This document shows positions 28,804-36,615 of a stretch of DNA of 64,000 bases, one piece after another. Within the stretch, counting starts at the first letter, position 1. Each line of letters opens with the position of its first letter. Made by a program: the position numbers and the translations under genes. Source of the stretch: Poindextera sp965277425 (GTDB taxonomy: Bacteria; Pseudomonadota; Alphaproteobacteria; Caulobacterales; Caulobacteraceae); NCBI GenBank assembly GCA_965277425.1, contig CBDICR010000006.1, positions 806,001-870,000 of the forward strand. The letters are read 5' to 3'. Below the pieces are notes generated by a model. That model was not told the origin of the DNA, ran no database searches, and was given only the letters and a program-made list of their open reading frames with translations.

Positions 28804-29484
28804 TTAACGCGGATAGTCCAGCACCTGGCTTGTATAGGTTTCCACAACCAGGGAAAACGGCCGCCGCTGGTCGTCGTAAAGCACGGCCCGGTGCCGGAAC
28901 AGATCCGCCGGAATGGCCAGCGCGCCGCCACCGCCCGCGCCCGGCGCCGCGGCGCCGACGCCCAGATCCCACCCCGCGGGCAAGGGCGACCACAGCCTCT
29001 CCATCGCCAGCGTCTGGCGCATCGGATGCAAACCCGCCACCACCCGCCCGAACGGCGTGTCGGTGGTCTCCAGCACCCGGTTCATTTCCGGCGTCAGCCG
29101 CCCGGGCACGTACCAGTTGTCGGCCTGCGACAGCACATGCCCCCCGCAGCTGAGCCGCACCCGCCGGTATTTGACCACCTCATCCGCCCTCACTTGCAAA
29201 AGTCGCCGCTGCTCGTCCGTCACCGGCTTGTCGACGCCGCGTACGAGCTCGGCCGTGAGGCGCGGCGGCGAGGCAATGTGATGGTCGCCGCACCAGGCCT
29301 CGAGCGTCGCGGTGGCGCTGGAACTGGCGAGAAGCTGGGCGTTGAGGGTTTCGATGATGGCAAGCGCCTCGACGCGGCCGAGGGGGGTGTCTGGCCAGGG
29401 GCGTGTTGGGGCGGCGAGCGCTGAACCGCAAGTCAGCGCCGTCAGCGCCGCCATCGCCCCTAATATTTTCGGCCGCATGTGCAC
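28804..29484 (-). CDS. Exported protein with a chorismate-lyase (UbiC)-like pattern
   Basis: A 226-residue protein with a signal peptide (MRPKILGAMAALTALTCGSA, cleaved near ALAAP). The body resembles the chorismate pyruvate-lyase fold: VKYRRVRLSCGGHVLSQADN, WYVPGRLTPEMNRVLETTD and TPFGRVVAGL. A periplasmic chorismate lyase would be unexpected, so it may be a binding protein that kept the fold. A glycine-rich stretch (about residues 178-188) precedes the C-terminal strands. tRNA-Thr is encoded immediately upstream on the same strand. Confidence 0.6.
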   Translation of the reverse strand: MHMRPKILGAMAALTALTCGSALAAPTRPWPDTPLGRVEALAIIETLNAQLLASSSATATLEAWCGDHHIASPPRLTAELVRGVDKPVTDEQRRLLQVRADEVVKYRRVRLSCGGHVLSQADNWYVPGRLTPEMNRVLETTDTPFGRVVAGLHPMRQTLAMERLWSPLPAGWDLGVGAAAPGAGGGGALAIPADLFRHRAVLYDDQRRPFSLVVETYTSQVLDYPR

Positions 29485-29501
29485 GTCCCGTATGAAAGCG
29501 G

Positions 29502-29574
29502 CGCCGCCTGGGTGACTCGAACACCCGACCCCCGCATTACGAATGCGGTGCTCTACCGGCTGAGCTAAGGCGGC
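29502..29574 (-). tRNA. tRNA-Thr (anticodon CGU)
   Basis: The complement strand folds as a complete 73-base tRNA: acceptor stem GCCGCCT/AGGCGGC, D arm TAGCTCAGCCGGTAGAGC, anticodon stem CCGCA/TGCGG with loop TTCGTAA (anticodon CGT), variable loop GGGTC, and T arm GGGTG-TTCGAGT-CACCC. CCA is not encoded. It reads ACG threonine codons, which are common in this GC-rich DNA. Confidence 0.95.
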
Positions 29575-29594
29575 TTCCGGGGACCGGTGGGTGT

Positions 29595-29801
29595 TTAGTC
29601 GGGTTTCGGGGCGCTCGCAACGGCGCCCGGCGAGACGGGCCGCGGGTGGGCGGGGAAGAGCTGCGGGCCATAGCGGCCGATGGCGACGCCGGCCAGGATG
29701 CAGACCAGGCCGAAGACCATGGCCGCCCAGAAGGCCAGGCCCAGGACGCGGCGGCGCAAGGTCTCGTCGTCCGGATCGGGCGCGCTCATTGGGGCGGGCA
29801 T
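29595..29801 (-). CDS. Small membrane protein downstream of hemD
   Basis: A 68-residue protein with an acidic/basic head (SAPDPDDETLRRRVL), one membrane helix (LAFWAAMVFGLVCILAGVAI) and a proline-rich tail. It starts 4 bases after the hemD stop and so is probably co-transcribed with hemC-hemD. Function unknown; a second in-frame ATG at 29789 is possible. Confidence 0.55.
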   Translation of the reverse strand: MPAPMSAPDPDDETLRRRVLGLAFWAAMVFGLVCILAGVAIGRYGPQLFPAHPRPVSPGAVASAPKPD

Positions 29802-29805
29802 GGCT

Positions 29806-30477
29806 TCATTTCAGCAAGTCCAGCAGCGCCGATTCATTCGGCCAGGCCGCCGCCAGGACGCGCGCGAAGCCCAGTCCGCGCAAGGGCGCCGCGGCGGTTT
29901 CGGAGATCGCGAAGACGGCGATGCGGCCGCGGTCCGCCTCGACGACCAGGGCTGCGACCTGTCCGGCCCCGCGCGCGGAGTGGATCAGGATGGCGTCGAT
30001 GACGTCCGGTGGAGCGGCGAGACCGGTGGGGATGGTCTCGTAGACGGCGACGGCGCGGGCCAAGACGCCCCGCTCGGCCAGCAGCGCGACGAGGTCGGCC
30101 GCCGGTTCGCGCGCGCCGGGGTGCAGAACAAGCTGGAGCCTTGGCTCGGCGGACGCGATCAGCTGGGCCAGGGCGGTCGCGCCTCCATCGGCTGAGCGCA
30201 CCACGCCGAACCCCGCGCTGCTTGCGCGGTTTGCGGTCGCCGCGCCGACGGTGAAGACCGGCAGGGTCCGCTCATCAGACAGGGCGGTGAAGGCGTTGAT
30301 GGCGTGCCCGCTCGAAAAGGCCAAGGCCTCGACGCCGGCGAGGTCGATGCTTGCCTCCGCGATCGTCCGCGCGGCCAGCACCGGCGCCACGATGGCGGTC
30401 AGCCCCAACGCCGCCAAACGCGCCGCGGTCGCCTCGGCCTCCGGCGCCGTGCGCGTGACCCAGACGCGGCGGATCAT
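29806..30477 (-). CDS. hemD: Uroporphyrinogen-III synthase
   Basis: Cyclises hydroxymethylbilane to uroporphyrinogen III in haem and cobalamin synthesis. The 223 residues are divergent, as usual for HemD, but the pattern MIRRVWVTRTAPEAEATAARLAALG, ALAFSSGHAINAF, VFTVGAATANRA and DAILIHSARGAG is characteristic of the two-domain fold. An alternative ATG at 30492 would lie almost on the hemC stop. Directly downstream of hemC, which supplies its substrate. Confidence 0.88.
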   Translation of the reverse strand: MIRRVWVTRTAPEAEATAARLAALGLTAIVAPVLAARTIAEASIDLAGVEALAFSSGHAINAFTALSDERTLPVFTVGAATANRASSAGFGVVRSADGGATALAQLIASAEPRLQLVLHPGAREPAADLVALLAERGVLARAVAVYETIPTGLAAPPDVIDAILIHSARGAGQVAALVVEADRGRIAVFAISETAAAPLRGLGFARVLAAAWPNESALLDLLK

Positions 30478-30493
30478 CGGGCCGCCGCCCATG

Positions 30494-31450
30494 CTATCCC
30501 GCAACCGGCATCAGCAGCCGCTCGCCGCCTTCGGCGCGGATCTGTTCGCCGAGGTCCAGGCCAAGGGCGCGAACGGCGGGCAAGGCCGCGCCGTCCAGCT
30601 CAACCTCGCCCAGGCGGCGCAGACGCTCTTTGCCATCGGCGGTCAGGGCCTCGATCACCAGGGTGAGGCGGCCATGCTCGATCCAGGCATAGGCGCCCAT
30701 GGCGGTGCGGCAGGAGCCTTCCAGCGCCTCCAGCGCGCCGCGCTCGGCGGCCACGGTCAGGGCCGTTTCACGATGGTCGAGGGCGCGGACCCAGGAGGCG
30801 TCGGCGTCGACGGCGCGGGTCTCGATGGCCAGGGCGCCCTGGCCCGGCGCCGGCGGGAATTCGACCGGATCGAGCGGGTGGCGGATGCGGCCAGCCAGGC
30901 CAAGCCGGTTCAGCCCGGCCATGGCCAGGATCATGGCGTCCGCGTCGCCGGCCTCAAGCTTGGCCAGCCGCGTATCGACATTGCCGCGGACCAGGACGAA
31001 GTCGAGGTCGGGACGGCGGAACTGGGCCTGGGCCTGGCGGCGGATGCTGGCGGTGCCGAGGCGCGCGCCTTGCGGCAAACCCTCGAATGACGCGAAACCG
31101 GGGCTGAGGAAGGCGTCGCGCGGGTCTTCGCGCTCGGGCGTCGCGGCCAGCACCAGGCCGGGCTGGCGGGCGATCGGCACGTCCTTCATCGAATGCACCG
31201 CGCAGTCGACCCGGCCGGCGGCGAGCGCCTCCTCGATCTCCTTGGTGAACATGGACTTGCCGCCCAGCTCGGTCAGGCGCCGGTCCTGCACCCGGTCGCC
31301 GGTGGTGGAGATGATCACCAGCGGCGCGACCTTTTCGGCCTCGGCCGGATCGGCGCCAAGGGCGGCGGCGATCGCCCGCTGCACCTGGCCCGCCTGGGTC
31401 AGGGAGAGCTTCGATCCCCGCGCGCCGATCCTGATCGGATCCACCGGCAA
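30494..31450 (-). CDS. hemC: Hydroxymethylbilane synthase (porphobilinogen deaminase)
   Basis: Polymerises four porphobilinogens to hydroxymethylbilane. The 318 residues show IRIGARGSKLSLTQAGQV, the Asp/Lys region VDCAVHSMKDVP, TASIRRQAQAQFRRPDL, MILAMAGLNRLGL, and LEGSCRTAMGAYA carrying the cysteine that binds the dipyrromethane cofactor. It heads the hemC-hemD unit and is divergent from tsaD with a 62-base gap, a pairing common in alphaproteobacteria. Confidence 0.95.
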   Translation of the reverse strand: MPVDPIRIGARGSKLSLTQAGQVQRAIAAALGADPAEAEKVAPLVIISTTGDRVQDRRLTELGGKSMFTKEIEEALAAGRVDCAVHSMKDVPIARQPGLVLAATPEREDPRDAFLSPGFASFEGLPQGARLGTASIRRQAQAQFRRPDLDFVLVRGNVDTRLAKLEAGDADAMILAMAGLNRLGLAGRIRHPLDPVEFPPAPGQGALAIETRAVDADASWVRALDHRETALTVAAERGALEALEGSCRTAMGAYAWIEHGRLTLVIEALTADGKERLRRLGEVELDGAALPAVRALGLDLGEQIRAEGGERLLMPVAG

Positions 31451-31512
31451 GCCTCCGCAAACAAAGCGGCCAATGATCGCTCGCGCCGCCCTGGCCTGCT
31501 ACAGGAGCGGCG

Positions 31513-32781
31513 ATGCGCCCGCAACCGACCCCGACCCTGACCGTGCTCGGCCCCCTGACTTTGCTTGGGATCGAGACCAGCTGCGACGAAACCGCCGCCG
31601 GCGTGGTGCGCCGGCATGGCGGTGGCCGCGTCGAGGTCCTGTCCTCCATCGTGCTCAGCCAAGTGAAGGACCACGCCCCCTTCGGCGGGGTGGTGCCGGA
31701 GATCGCCGCCCGCGCCCATGTCGAGGCGATCGACGCGGTGATCGGGGCGGCCATGACCGAGGCCGGGCTTGGTTACGGCGAGTTGGACGGGGTGGCGGCG
31801 ACCGCCGGGCCCGGCCTGGTCGGCGGGGTGATGGTCGGGCTGGCGACCGGCAAGGCGATTTCGCTGGCGCGCGGCCTGCCGCTGATCGCGATCAACCACC
31901 TGGAGGGCCACGCGATCTCGGCGCGGCTGACCGCCGACGTGGCCTATCCCTATCTTCTGCTGCTGATTTCCGGCGGGCACTGCCAACTTCTGGACGTCGA
32001 GGGGGTGGGGCGCTGCACGCGGCTGGGCTCGACCATCGACGACGCCGCCGGCGAGGCCTTCGACAAGATCGCCAAGGCGCTCGGCCTGCCCTATCCGGGC
32101 GGCCCGGCGCTGGAAAAACTCGCCGTCGGCGGCGACGCCAGCCGCTTTCCCCTGCCCCGGATGCTGCTCGGCCGAGCGGGCTGCGACTTCTCGTTCTCCG
32201 GCCTGAAGACCGCCGCCGCGCGCCTGGCTGAGCGCATCGAGACCGAGATCGACCGCCGCGACCTCGCCGCCGCCGTTCAAGGCGCCATCGCGCGGCAACT
32301 GGCCGAACGCAGTGAGCGGGCGATGCGGGTTTATGCGCAGGCTCACGCCCTGGCCCTCCCCCTCGATGGGGGAGGGTTGGGTGGGGGTGCGGCCACCGTT
32401 GGTGACGCCATAAGCTCAGATGGCGCCGGCGCCTTGCCGCGCCCTTCACTCCAACATGGCGGCCACACCCCCACCCCTGCCCCTCCCCCATCGAGGGGGA
32501 GGGGTTTACGATTCGTCGTCGCTGGCGGGGTGGCGGCCAACGCGCAGGTGCGCCGCGTGCTCGAAGGCGTCGCCGCCGCGCACGGTTTCAGCTTCACCGC
32601 CCCGCCGCTGGCCTATTGCACCGACAATGCCGCCATGATCGCGCTGGCCGGCGCCGAGCGGCTGGCTCTGGGCCTGGTCGACGGGCTGGACGCGGTCGCG
32701 CGGCCGCGTTGGCCGCTGGACGAGGAGGCGGCCTTGAACCGCCCCACCCATCTGGCCGGCCGCAAGGGAGCCAAGGCGTGA
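31513..32781 (+). CDS. tsaD: tRNA threonylcarbamoyladenosine synthase subunit TsaD with an inserted repeat
   Basis: Catalytic subunit that transfers threonylcarbamoyl to A37 of ANN-decoding tRNAs, working with TsaE (encoded at 38245-38718). Motifs: LLGIETSCDETAAGVV at the N-terminus, INHLEGHAISARL with the metal His pair, LISGGHCQLLDVEG, YPGGPALEKLA, and the C-terminal VVAGGVAAN and YCTDNAAMIAL. At 422 residues it is about 60 longer than usual. The excess is a low-complexity, in-frame segment of about 52 residues (near 278-333) encoded by a palindromic repeat just before VVAGGVAAN. The start has an AGGAGCGG site. Confidence 0.93.
   Translation: MRPQPTPTLTVLGPLTLLGIETSCDETAAGVVRRHGGGRVEVLSSIVLSQVKDHAPFGGVVPEIAARAHVEAIDAVIGAAMTEAGLGYGELDGVAATAGPGLVGGVMVGLATGKAISLARGLPLIAINHLEGHAISARLTADVAYPYLLLLISGGHCQLLDVEGVGRCTRLGSTIDDAAGEAFDKIAKALGLPYPGGPALEKLAVGGDASRFPLPRMLLGRAGCDFSFSGLKTAAARLAERIETEIDRRDLAAAVQGAIARQLAERSERAMRVYAQAHALALPLDGGGLGGGAATVGDAISSDGAGALPRPSLQHGGHTPTPAPPPSRGRGLRFVVAGGVAANAQVRRVLEGVAAAHGFSFTAPPLAYCTDNAAMIALAGAERLALGLVDGLDAVARPRWPLDEEAALNRPTHLAGRKGAKA
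32354..32504. repeat. Palindromic repeat element inserted in-frame in tsaD
   Basis: Two near-identical inverted arms bracket a 66-base centre. The left arm (32354-32394) contains CCCTCCCCCTCGATGGGGG; the right arm (32461-32504) is its reverse complement apart from a 2-base indel and a few substitutions. Each arm is itself palindromic around TCGA. It encodes Gly/Pro-rich filler without a stop, so the host gene stays open. Such elements are normally intergenic in alphaproteobacteria. No second copy was noticed in the window. Confidence 0.85.
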
Positions 32782-33785
32782 GCGGTTTTGAAAGCGCCGG
32801 CGTCATCGGCGGCGGCGCCTGGGGCACGGCGCTGGCCCAGGTCTGCGCGCGCGCCGGCCTCGACGCCCTGCTCTGGGCGCGCGAGCCCGAGGTGGTCGAG
32901 ACCGTCAACGGAGCCCGCGCCAACCGGCTCTTCCTGCCCGGTGTGGCGCTGGATTCGGGCATCCGCGCCACCGGCGTGCTGGCGCAGATCGCCGAGCGCG
33001 ACCTGATCCTCGCCGTCGTCCCGGCCCAGCACATGCGCGCGACCCTGACCGTGCTCGGTCCGCACCTGCGCGCCGACCAGCCGGTGGTGCTCTGCGCCAA
33101 GGGCGTCGAACAGGGCTCGCTGAAGCTGATGACCGAGGTGCTGGCCGAGGTCGCGCCCCGAGCCCGGGCGGCGGTGCTGTCGGGCCCGAGCTTCGCCGGC
33201 GAGGTGGCGCGCGGCCTGCCGACCGCGGTGACCCTGGCCTGCGCCGAGCCCGAATGCGGCCAGGCCCTGGCCGGGGCGCTGGCCACGTCGACTTTCCGCC
33301 CCTACTGGGCTGACGACCTGATCGGCGCCGAAGCCGGCGGGGCGATCAAGAACGTGCTGGCCATCGCCTGCGGCGTCGTCGAGGGCCGCGGGCTTGGCCG
33401 CAGCGCCCATGCCGCCCTGGTCACCCGCGGCTTCGCCGAATTGACCCGGCTGGCGGTCGCCCTCGGCGGCGAAGCGCGCACCGTCGCCGGCCTTTGCGGC
33501 CTCGGCGACTTGGTGCTGACCTGTTCAAGCCCGCAGTCGCGCAATATGAGCCTGGGCTTGGCGCTCGGGCGCGGCGAGTCGCTCACGGAGGCGCTCAGCG
33601 GCAAGCTGTCGGTGGTCGAAGGGGTGGAGACCGCTCCGGCCGTCCGGGCCCTCGCCGCCAAGCTTGGCGTCGAGACGCCGATCTGCGAGGCGGTGGCGGC
33701 GGTGCTGGCCGGCGAGCGCGGGCTGGACGAGGCGATCAGCGGCCTGCTCGCCCGGCCTTTGCGCTCCGAGTTGGAGGACGACTGA
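32778..33785 (+). CDS. gpsA: NAD(P)-dependent glycerol-3-phosphate dehydrogenase
   Basis: Makes sn-glycerol-3-phosphate from dihydroxyacetone phosphate for phospholipid synthesis. The 335 residues show the nucleotide motif GVIGGGAWGTALAQV, VVLCAKGVEQGS, LSGPSFAGEVARGLPTAVTL, the catalytic Lys in GAEAGGAIKNVLAIACG, and GLGDLVLTCSSPQSRN. The start is GTG at 32778, overlapping the tsaD stop (GTGA), where the family N-terminus begins; the ATG at 32616 would add only a shadow of tsaD. Second gene of tsaD-gpsA-yciI-Rieske. Confidence 0.95.
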   Translation: MSGFESAGVIGGGAWGTALAQVCARAGLDALLWAREPEVVETVNGARANRLFLPGVALDSGIRATGVLAQIAERDLILAVVPAQHMRATLTVLGPHLRADQPVVLCAKGVEQGSLKLMTEVLAEVAPRARAAVLSGPSFAGEVARGLPTAVTLACAEPECGQALAGALATSTFRPYWADDLIGAEAGGAIKNVLAIACGVVEGRGLGRSAHAALVTRGFAELTRLAVALGGEARTVAGLCGLGDLVLTCSSPQSRNMSLGLALGRGESLTEALSGKLSVVEGVETAPAVRALAAKLGVETPICEAVAAVLAGERGLDEAISGLLARPLRSELEDD

Positions 33786-33788
33786 GAC

Positions 33789-34076
33789 ATGCCCTTGTAT
33801 GTGGTGAGTTGCGTCGACAAGCCCGACAGCCTGGATCGGCGCATGGCCGCGCGCGAGGCGCATCTGGCCTATGTCGCCTCGCATATGGATATCGTGCGGG
33901 CGGGCGGCCCCTATCTGGACGAGGCGGGCAAGATGGCCGGGTCGATGCTGATCCTGGACGTCCCCGATAAGGCGGCGGCCGAGGCCTTCTCCGCCGCCGA
34001 TCCCTATCGCCTCGCCGGGCTGTTCGACCACGTCGACATCCAGGCCTGGCGCGTCACCGTGGGCGCGCTGCGTTGA
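33789..34076 (+). CDS. YciI-like protein
   Basis: A 95-residue ferredoxin-like-fold protein of the YCII family. The His-Asp pair typical of the family appears in ASHMDIVRAGGPYLDEAGKM, and the block SMLILDVPDKAAAEAFSAAD leads to DPYRLAGLFDHVDIQ. The biochemical role is unknown. It begins 3 bases after gpsA and overlaps the following Rieske gene, so it is part of the tsaD operon. Confidence 0.88.
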   Translation: MPLYVVSCVDKPDSLDRRMAAREAHLAYVASHMDIVRAGGPYLDEAGKMAGSMLILDVPDKAAAEAFSAADPYRLAGLFDHVDIQAWRVTVGALR

Positions 34077-34426
34077 ATCCAGCCCAGCCCGCGCCGGGCG
34101 CGCTGCTGTGCGCGCTGGACGAAATCCCCGATCCGGGCGCCAAGGGGTTCGTCTTCCGCCAGGGCGAGGCGATGTTCATGGGCTTTGTGGTGCGGCGCAA
34201 CGGTGCGGTGCGGGGGTTCATCGACCGCTGTCCGCACATCGGCACGCCGCTGGCCGCCATGGCCGACCACTATCTCACCCGCGAGGGCGACCTGATCGTC
34301 TGTTCGACCCACGGCGCCCTGTTTCGCCCGGAGGATGGCGCCTGCCTCGCCGGCCCTTGCGAAGGCCGCGCGCTGTGGCCCTGGCCAGTGGCGGTCAAGG
34401 GCGGTGAGGTGCGCACGGCGGCCTGA
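34073..34426 (+). CDS. Rieske [2Fe-2S] domain protein
   Basis: Small soluble Rieske protein of 117 residues. Both cluster-binding boxes are present: CPHIGTPL (about residue 53) and CSTHGALF (about residue 80), with the usual following loop EDGACLAGPC. It probably donates electrons to an unidentified oxygenase, or is a NirD-like partner. The start is a TTG overlapping the yciI stop (TTGA); no ATG fits the family N-terminus. Confidence 0.88.
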   Translation: MNPAQPAPGALLCALDEIPDPGAKGFVFRQGEAMFMGFVVRRNGAVRGFIDRCPHIGTPLAAMADHYLTREGDLIVCSTHGALFRPEDGACLAGPCEGRALWPWPVAVKGGEVRTAA

Positions 34427-34451
34427 GTCCGCGGCTCAGGCGGGCTCAGGC

Positions 34452-35186
34452 CTACGCCCCGAAGCTGGCCACCTCGGCGAGCAGGCCCTGGACGGCCAGG
34501 GCGACCAGTTCGCCGCCCTTTTCCGGCGTCGCCAGGCCCGGGTCCGATCCCATGCGGCCGTCGGGATGGCGGGCGCGGAAGTCGAGCGCCTCGCGGATCG
34601 GGCCGGAGCCGGCGATCTGTGGGGCATAGTTGGCCGACTTGATCGCCTCCGGATAGGCCCACTGGGTGACGGCGATCTCCGAAGGCGTGGCGTGGCTGCC
34701 GTGGCCGGAAGGGAACTGGCTTTGCGCCAGCCTCATCACCCCGCTCAGGTCCCACCAGTTGCGAAGCTTCAGCGCAAAACCCGCCGGCCGGCGGGCGAAG
34801 CTCGCCTCGGCATAGAGCTCGGAAAACGCCGCCTCGATGGTCGCGACGTTGCCGCCATGGCCGTTGAGAAAATAGATGCGCGTGAAGCCATGCAACGACA
34901 GCGAGCGCACCCAGTCGCCGATGGCGGCGATGAAGGTCGAAGGCCGCAGCGAGAGGGTGCCCGCAAAGCCCAGATGATGCTGGGCCATACCGACGTTGAA
35001 GGTGGGGCCGACCAGGATGTCGCCGGACTTCTGCGCCTCATGCGCGATGATCTGCGGGCAGAGCCAGTCGGTGCCGAGCAGGCCGGTCGGGCCGTGCTGC
35101 TCGTTGGAGCCGATCGGGATGACGATGGTCTTCGAGCGTTCGAGAAAGGCCTCGGTCTCGGCCCAGGTGGAGAGTTGCAGCAGCAT
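34452..35186 (-). CDS. Creatininase family protein
   Basis: Metal-dependent amidohydrolase fold of 244 residues. Metal ligands are visible in IPIGSNEQHGPTGLLGTDW (Glu, His, Asp) and IYFLNGHGGNVATIEAAF; the later SHATPSEIAV adds the conserved His and Glu. Family members include creatininase, mycofactocin MftE and FAPy hydrolase; no neighbour supports any one of these. Divergent from the peroxiredoxin gene. Confidence 0.87.
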   Translation of the reverse strand: MLLQLSTWAETEAFLERSKTIVIPIGSNEQHGPTGLLGTDWLCPQIIAHEAQKSGDILVGPTFNVGMAQHHLGFAGTLSLRPSTFIAAIGDWVRSLSLHGFTRIYFLNGHGGNVATIEAAFSELYAEASFARRPAGFALKLRNWWDLSGVMRLAQSQFPSGHGSHATPSEIAVTQWAYPEAIKSANYAPQIAGSGPIREALDFRARHPDGRMGSDPGLATPEKGGELVALAVQGLLAEVASFGA

Positions 35187-35299
35187 GGATCGTTTGTCCT
35201 ACCCGGTCGGTTTGAATGCCGGCCGCGGCATCCTACCTTGATGGCGGGCCGATAGAGGCGGAAATCCACAACCGCGCGAACGCGCCAAGGAGATTTTAG

Positions 35300-35935
35300 A
35301 TGGCTATCCAGCTCGGCGACATCGTTCCCGACTTCACGCAGGACTCCACCGAAGGCCCGCTGCATTTCTACGACTGGGCCGGCTCATCCTGGGTGGTGCT
35401 CTTCTCCCACCCCAAGGACTTCACCCCTGTCTGCACCACCGAGTTGGGCGCGGTCGCCAAGCTGAAGCCCGAATTCGACAAGCGCGGCGTCAAGGTGATC
35501 GGGCTGTCGGTCGACGCCATGGACAGCCACGGCGGCTGGGCCAAGGACATCGAGGAGACCCAAGGCGCCAAGCTGAACTTCCCGCTGATCGCCGACCACG
35601 ACCGCAAGGTCGCCGACCTCTACGGCATGATCCATCCGAACGCCTCGGACACCATGACCGTGCGCTCGGTCTTCGTGATCGACGCCAACCACAAGCTGCG
35701 CCTGACCCTCACCTATCCGGCCTCGACCGGGCGCAATTTCGACGAGATCCTGCGCACCATCGACAGCCTGCAACTGACCGACAAGTACAAGGTCGCCACC
35801 CCGGTGAACTGGAAGCAGGGCGAGGACGTCATTATCGCGCCCTCGGTGACCAACGACCAGGCCAAGGACCTCTTCCCGGCCGGCTGGACCGAGCACAAAC
35901 CCTATCTGCGCACGACCAGGCAGCCGGGGACGTAA
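35300..35935 (+). CDS. 1-Cys peroxiredoxin (PRDX6-like)
   Basis: Reduces hydrogen peroxide and organic peroxides in the cytoplasm. The 211 residues match the Prx6 subfamily: the peroxidatic Cys is in HPKDFTPVCTTELGAVAKL, followed by GLSVDAMDSHGGWAKDIEE and the long C-terminal dimerisation domain with RSVFVIDANHKLRLTLTYPA and RNFDEILRTIDSLQLTD. There is no resolving cysteine. The start has an AAGGAG site. Likely monocistronic. Confidence 0.93.
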   Translation: MAIQLGDIVPDFTQDSTEGPLHFYDWAGSSWVVLFSHPKDFTPVCTTELGAVAKLKPEFDKRGVKVIGLSVDAMDSHGGWAKDIEETQGAKLNFPLIADHDRKVADLYGMIHPNASDTMTVRSVFVIDANHKLRLTLTYPASTGRNFDEILRTIDSLQLTDKYKVATPVNWKQGEDVIIAPSVTNDQAKDLFPAGWTEHKPYLRTTRQPGT

Positions 35936-35946
35936 GCGGCGCGCGC

Positions 35947-36585
35947 CTACCCCACGCCGAGAGAACTGCGCACGAACCCGTAGGTCTGGGTCGCCTTACA
36001 GTCGCAGCCTTCCAGGGTTCCGTCCTTGGCCCACCAGACCAGGGTGGGATAGCCGGGCTTGACGCCATTGGCCTTGAGCAGGGGTTGCAGCCGGTCGACC
36101 AGGTCGCGGCCCGCCTGGATCACGGCGGTGCGGGCGGCGTCGCCGTCCGCGGGCGCGATCCGCGGCGCGGTCCAGGCGCCGGCGGGCGCGGCCATCCAGG
36201 TCTGGAACAGCGGCCAGCTGCGGTTGGCCCAGAGTTCGGCGACCGTGGAGCGCTCGACCGGGGTGGATTTCGACGCGCCGTTGAGGTCCGGCTGGGCGAT
36301 CATGATGACGCGGGTATCGACGCCGGCCTTCTGCAACAGGGGAAACTGGGTCTGCTCGAAGCGGTCGCACGCGGCGCAGTCGCGCGTGGCGATCATATAG
36401 AGTTGCGGTCCCTTGAGGCCTGGCGAGACCCAGCCGGCGCCGGCCAGGCCCTTGGCGATCTCCTCCTGGTCGGACTTGATCACCTGCGGGCGCCAACGGA
36501 CGTCGAGGTCCCACCAGACAAAGAGCACCCCGCCGACCACGACCAGAAAGCCGATCAGCATCGCCCAGGCTCGCAATCGTCGCAT
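35947..36585 (-). CDS. Membrane-anchored thioredoxin-fold protein with CAAC motif
   Basis: A 212-residue protein with an N-terminal membrane helix (AWAMLIGFLVVVGGVLFVWW, about residues 6-25), then a periplasmic domain with a CxxC redox motif (MIATRDCAACDRFEQTQF, near residue 70), a Thr-Pro-like segment KPGYPTLVWW (about 177-186), and a further cysteine pair GCDC near the C-terminus. This layout suggests a thiol-disulphide oxidoreductase or isomerase of DsbC/DsbG type, but overall similarity is low. It follows mmsA on the same strand. Confidence 0.6.
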   Translation of the reverse strand: MRRLRAWAMLIGFLVVVGGVLFVWWDLDVRWRPQVIKSDQEEIAKGLAGAGWVSPGLKGPQLYMIATRDCAACDRFEQTQFPLLQKAGVDTRVIMIAQPDLNGASKSTPVERSTVAELWANRSWPLFQTWMAAPAGAWTAPRIAPADGDAARTAVIQAGRDLVDRLQPLLKANGVKPGYPTLVWWAKDGTLEGCDCKATQTYGFVRSSLGVG

Positions 36586-36615
36586 GAAGCTTCCCCTTGA
36601 TGGTTCGTCCCGGCA

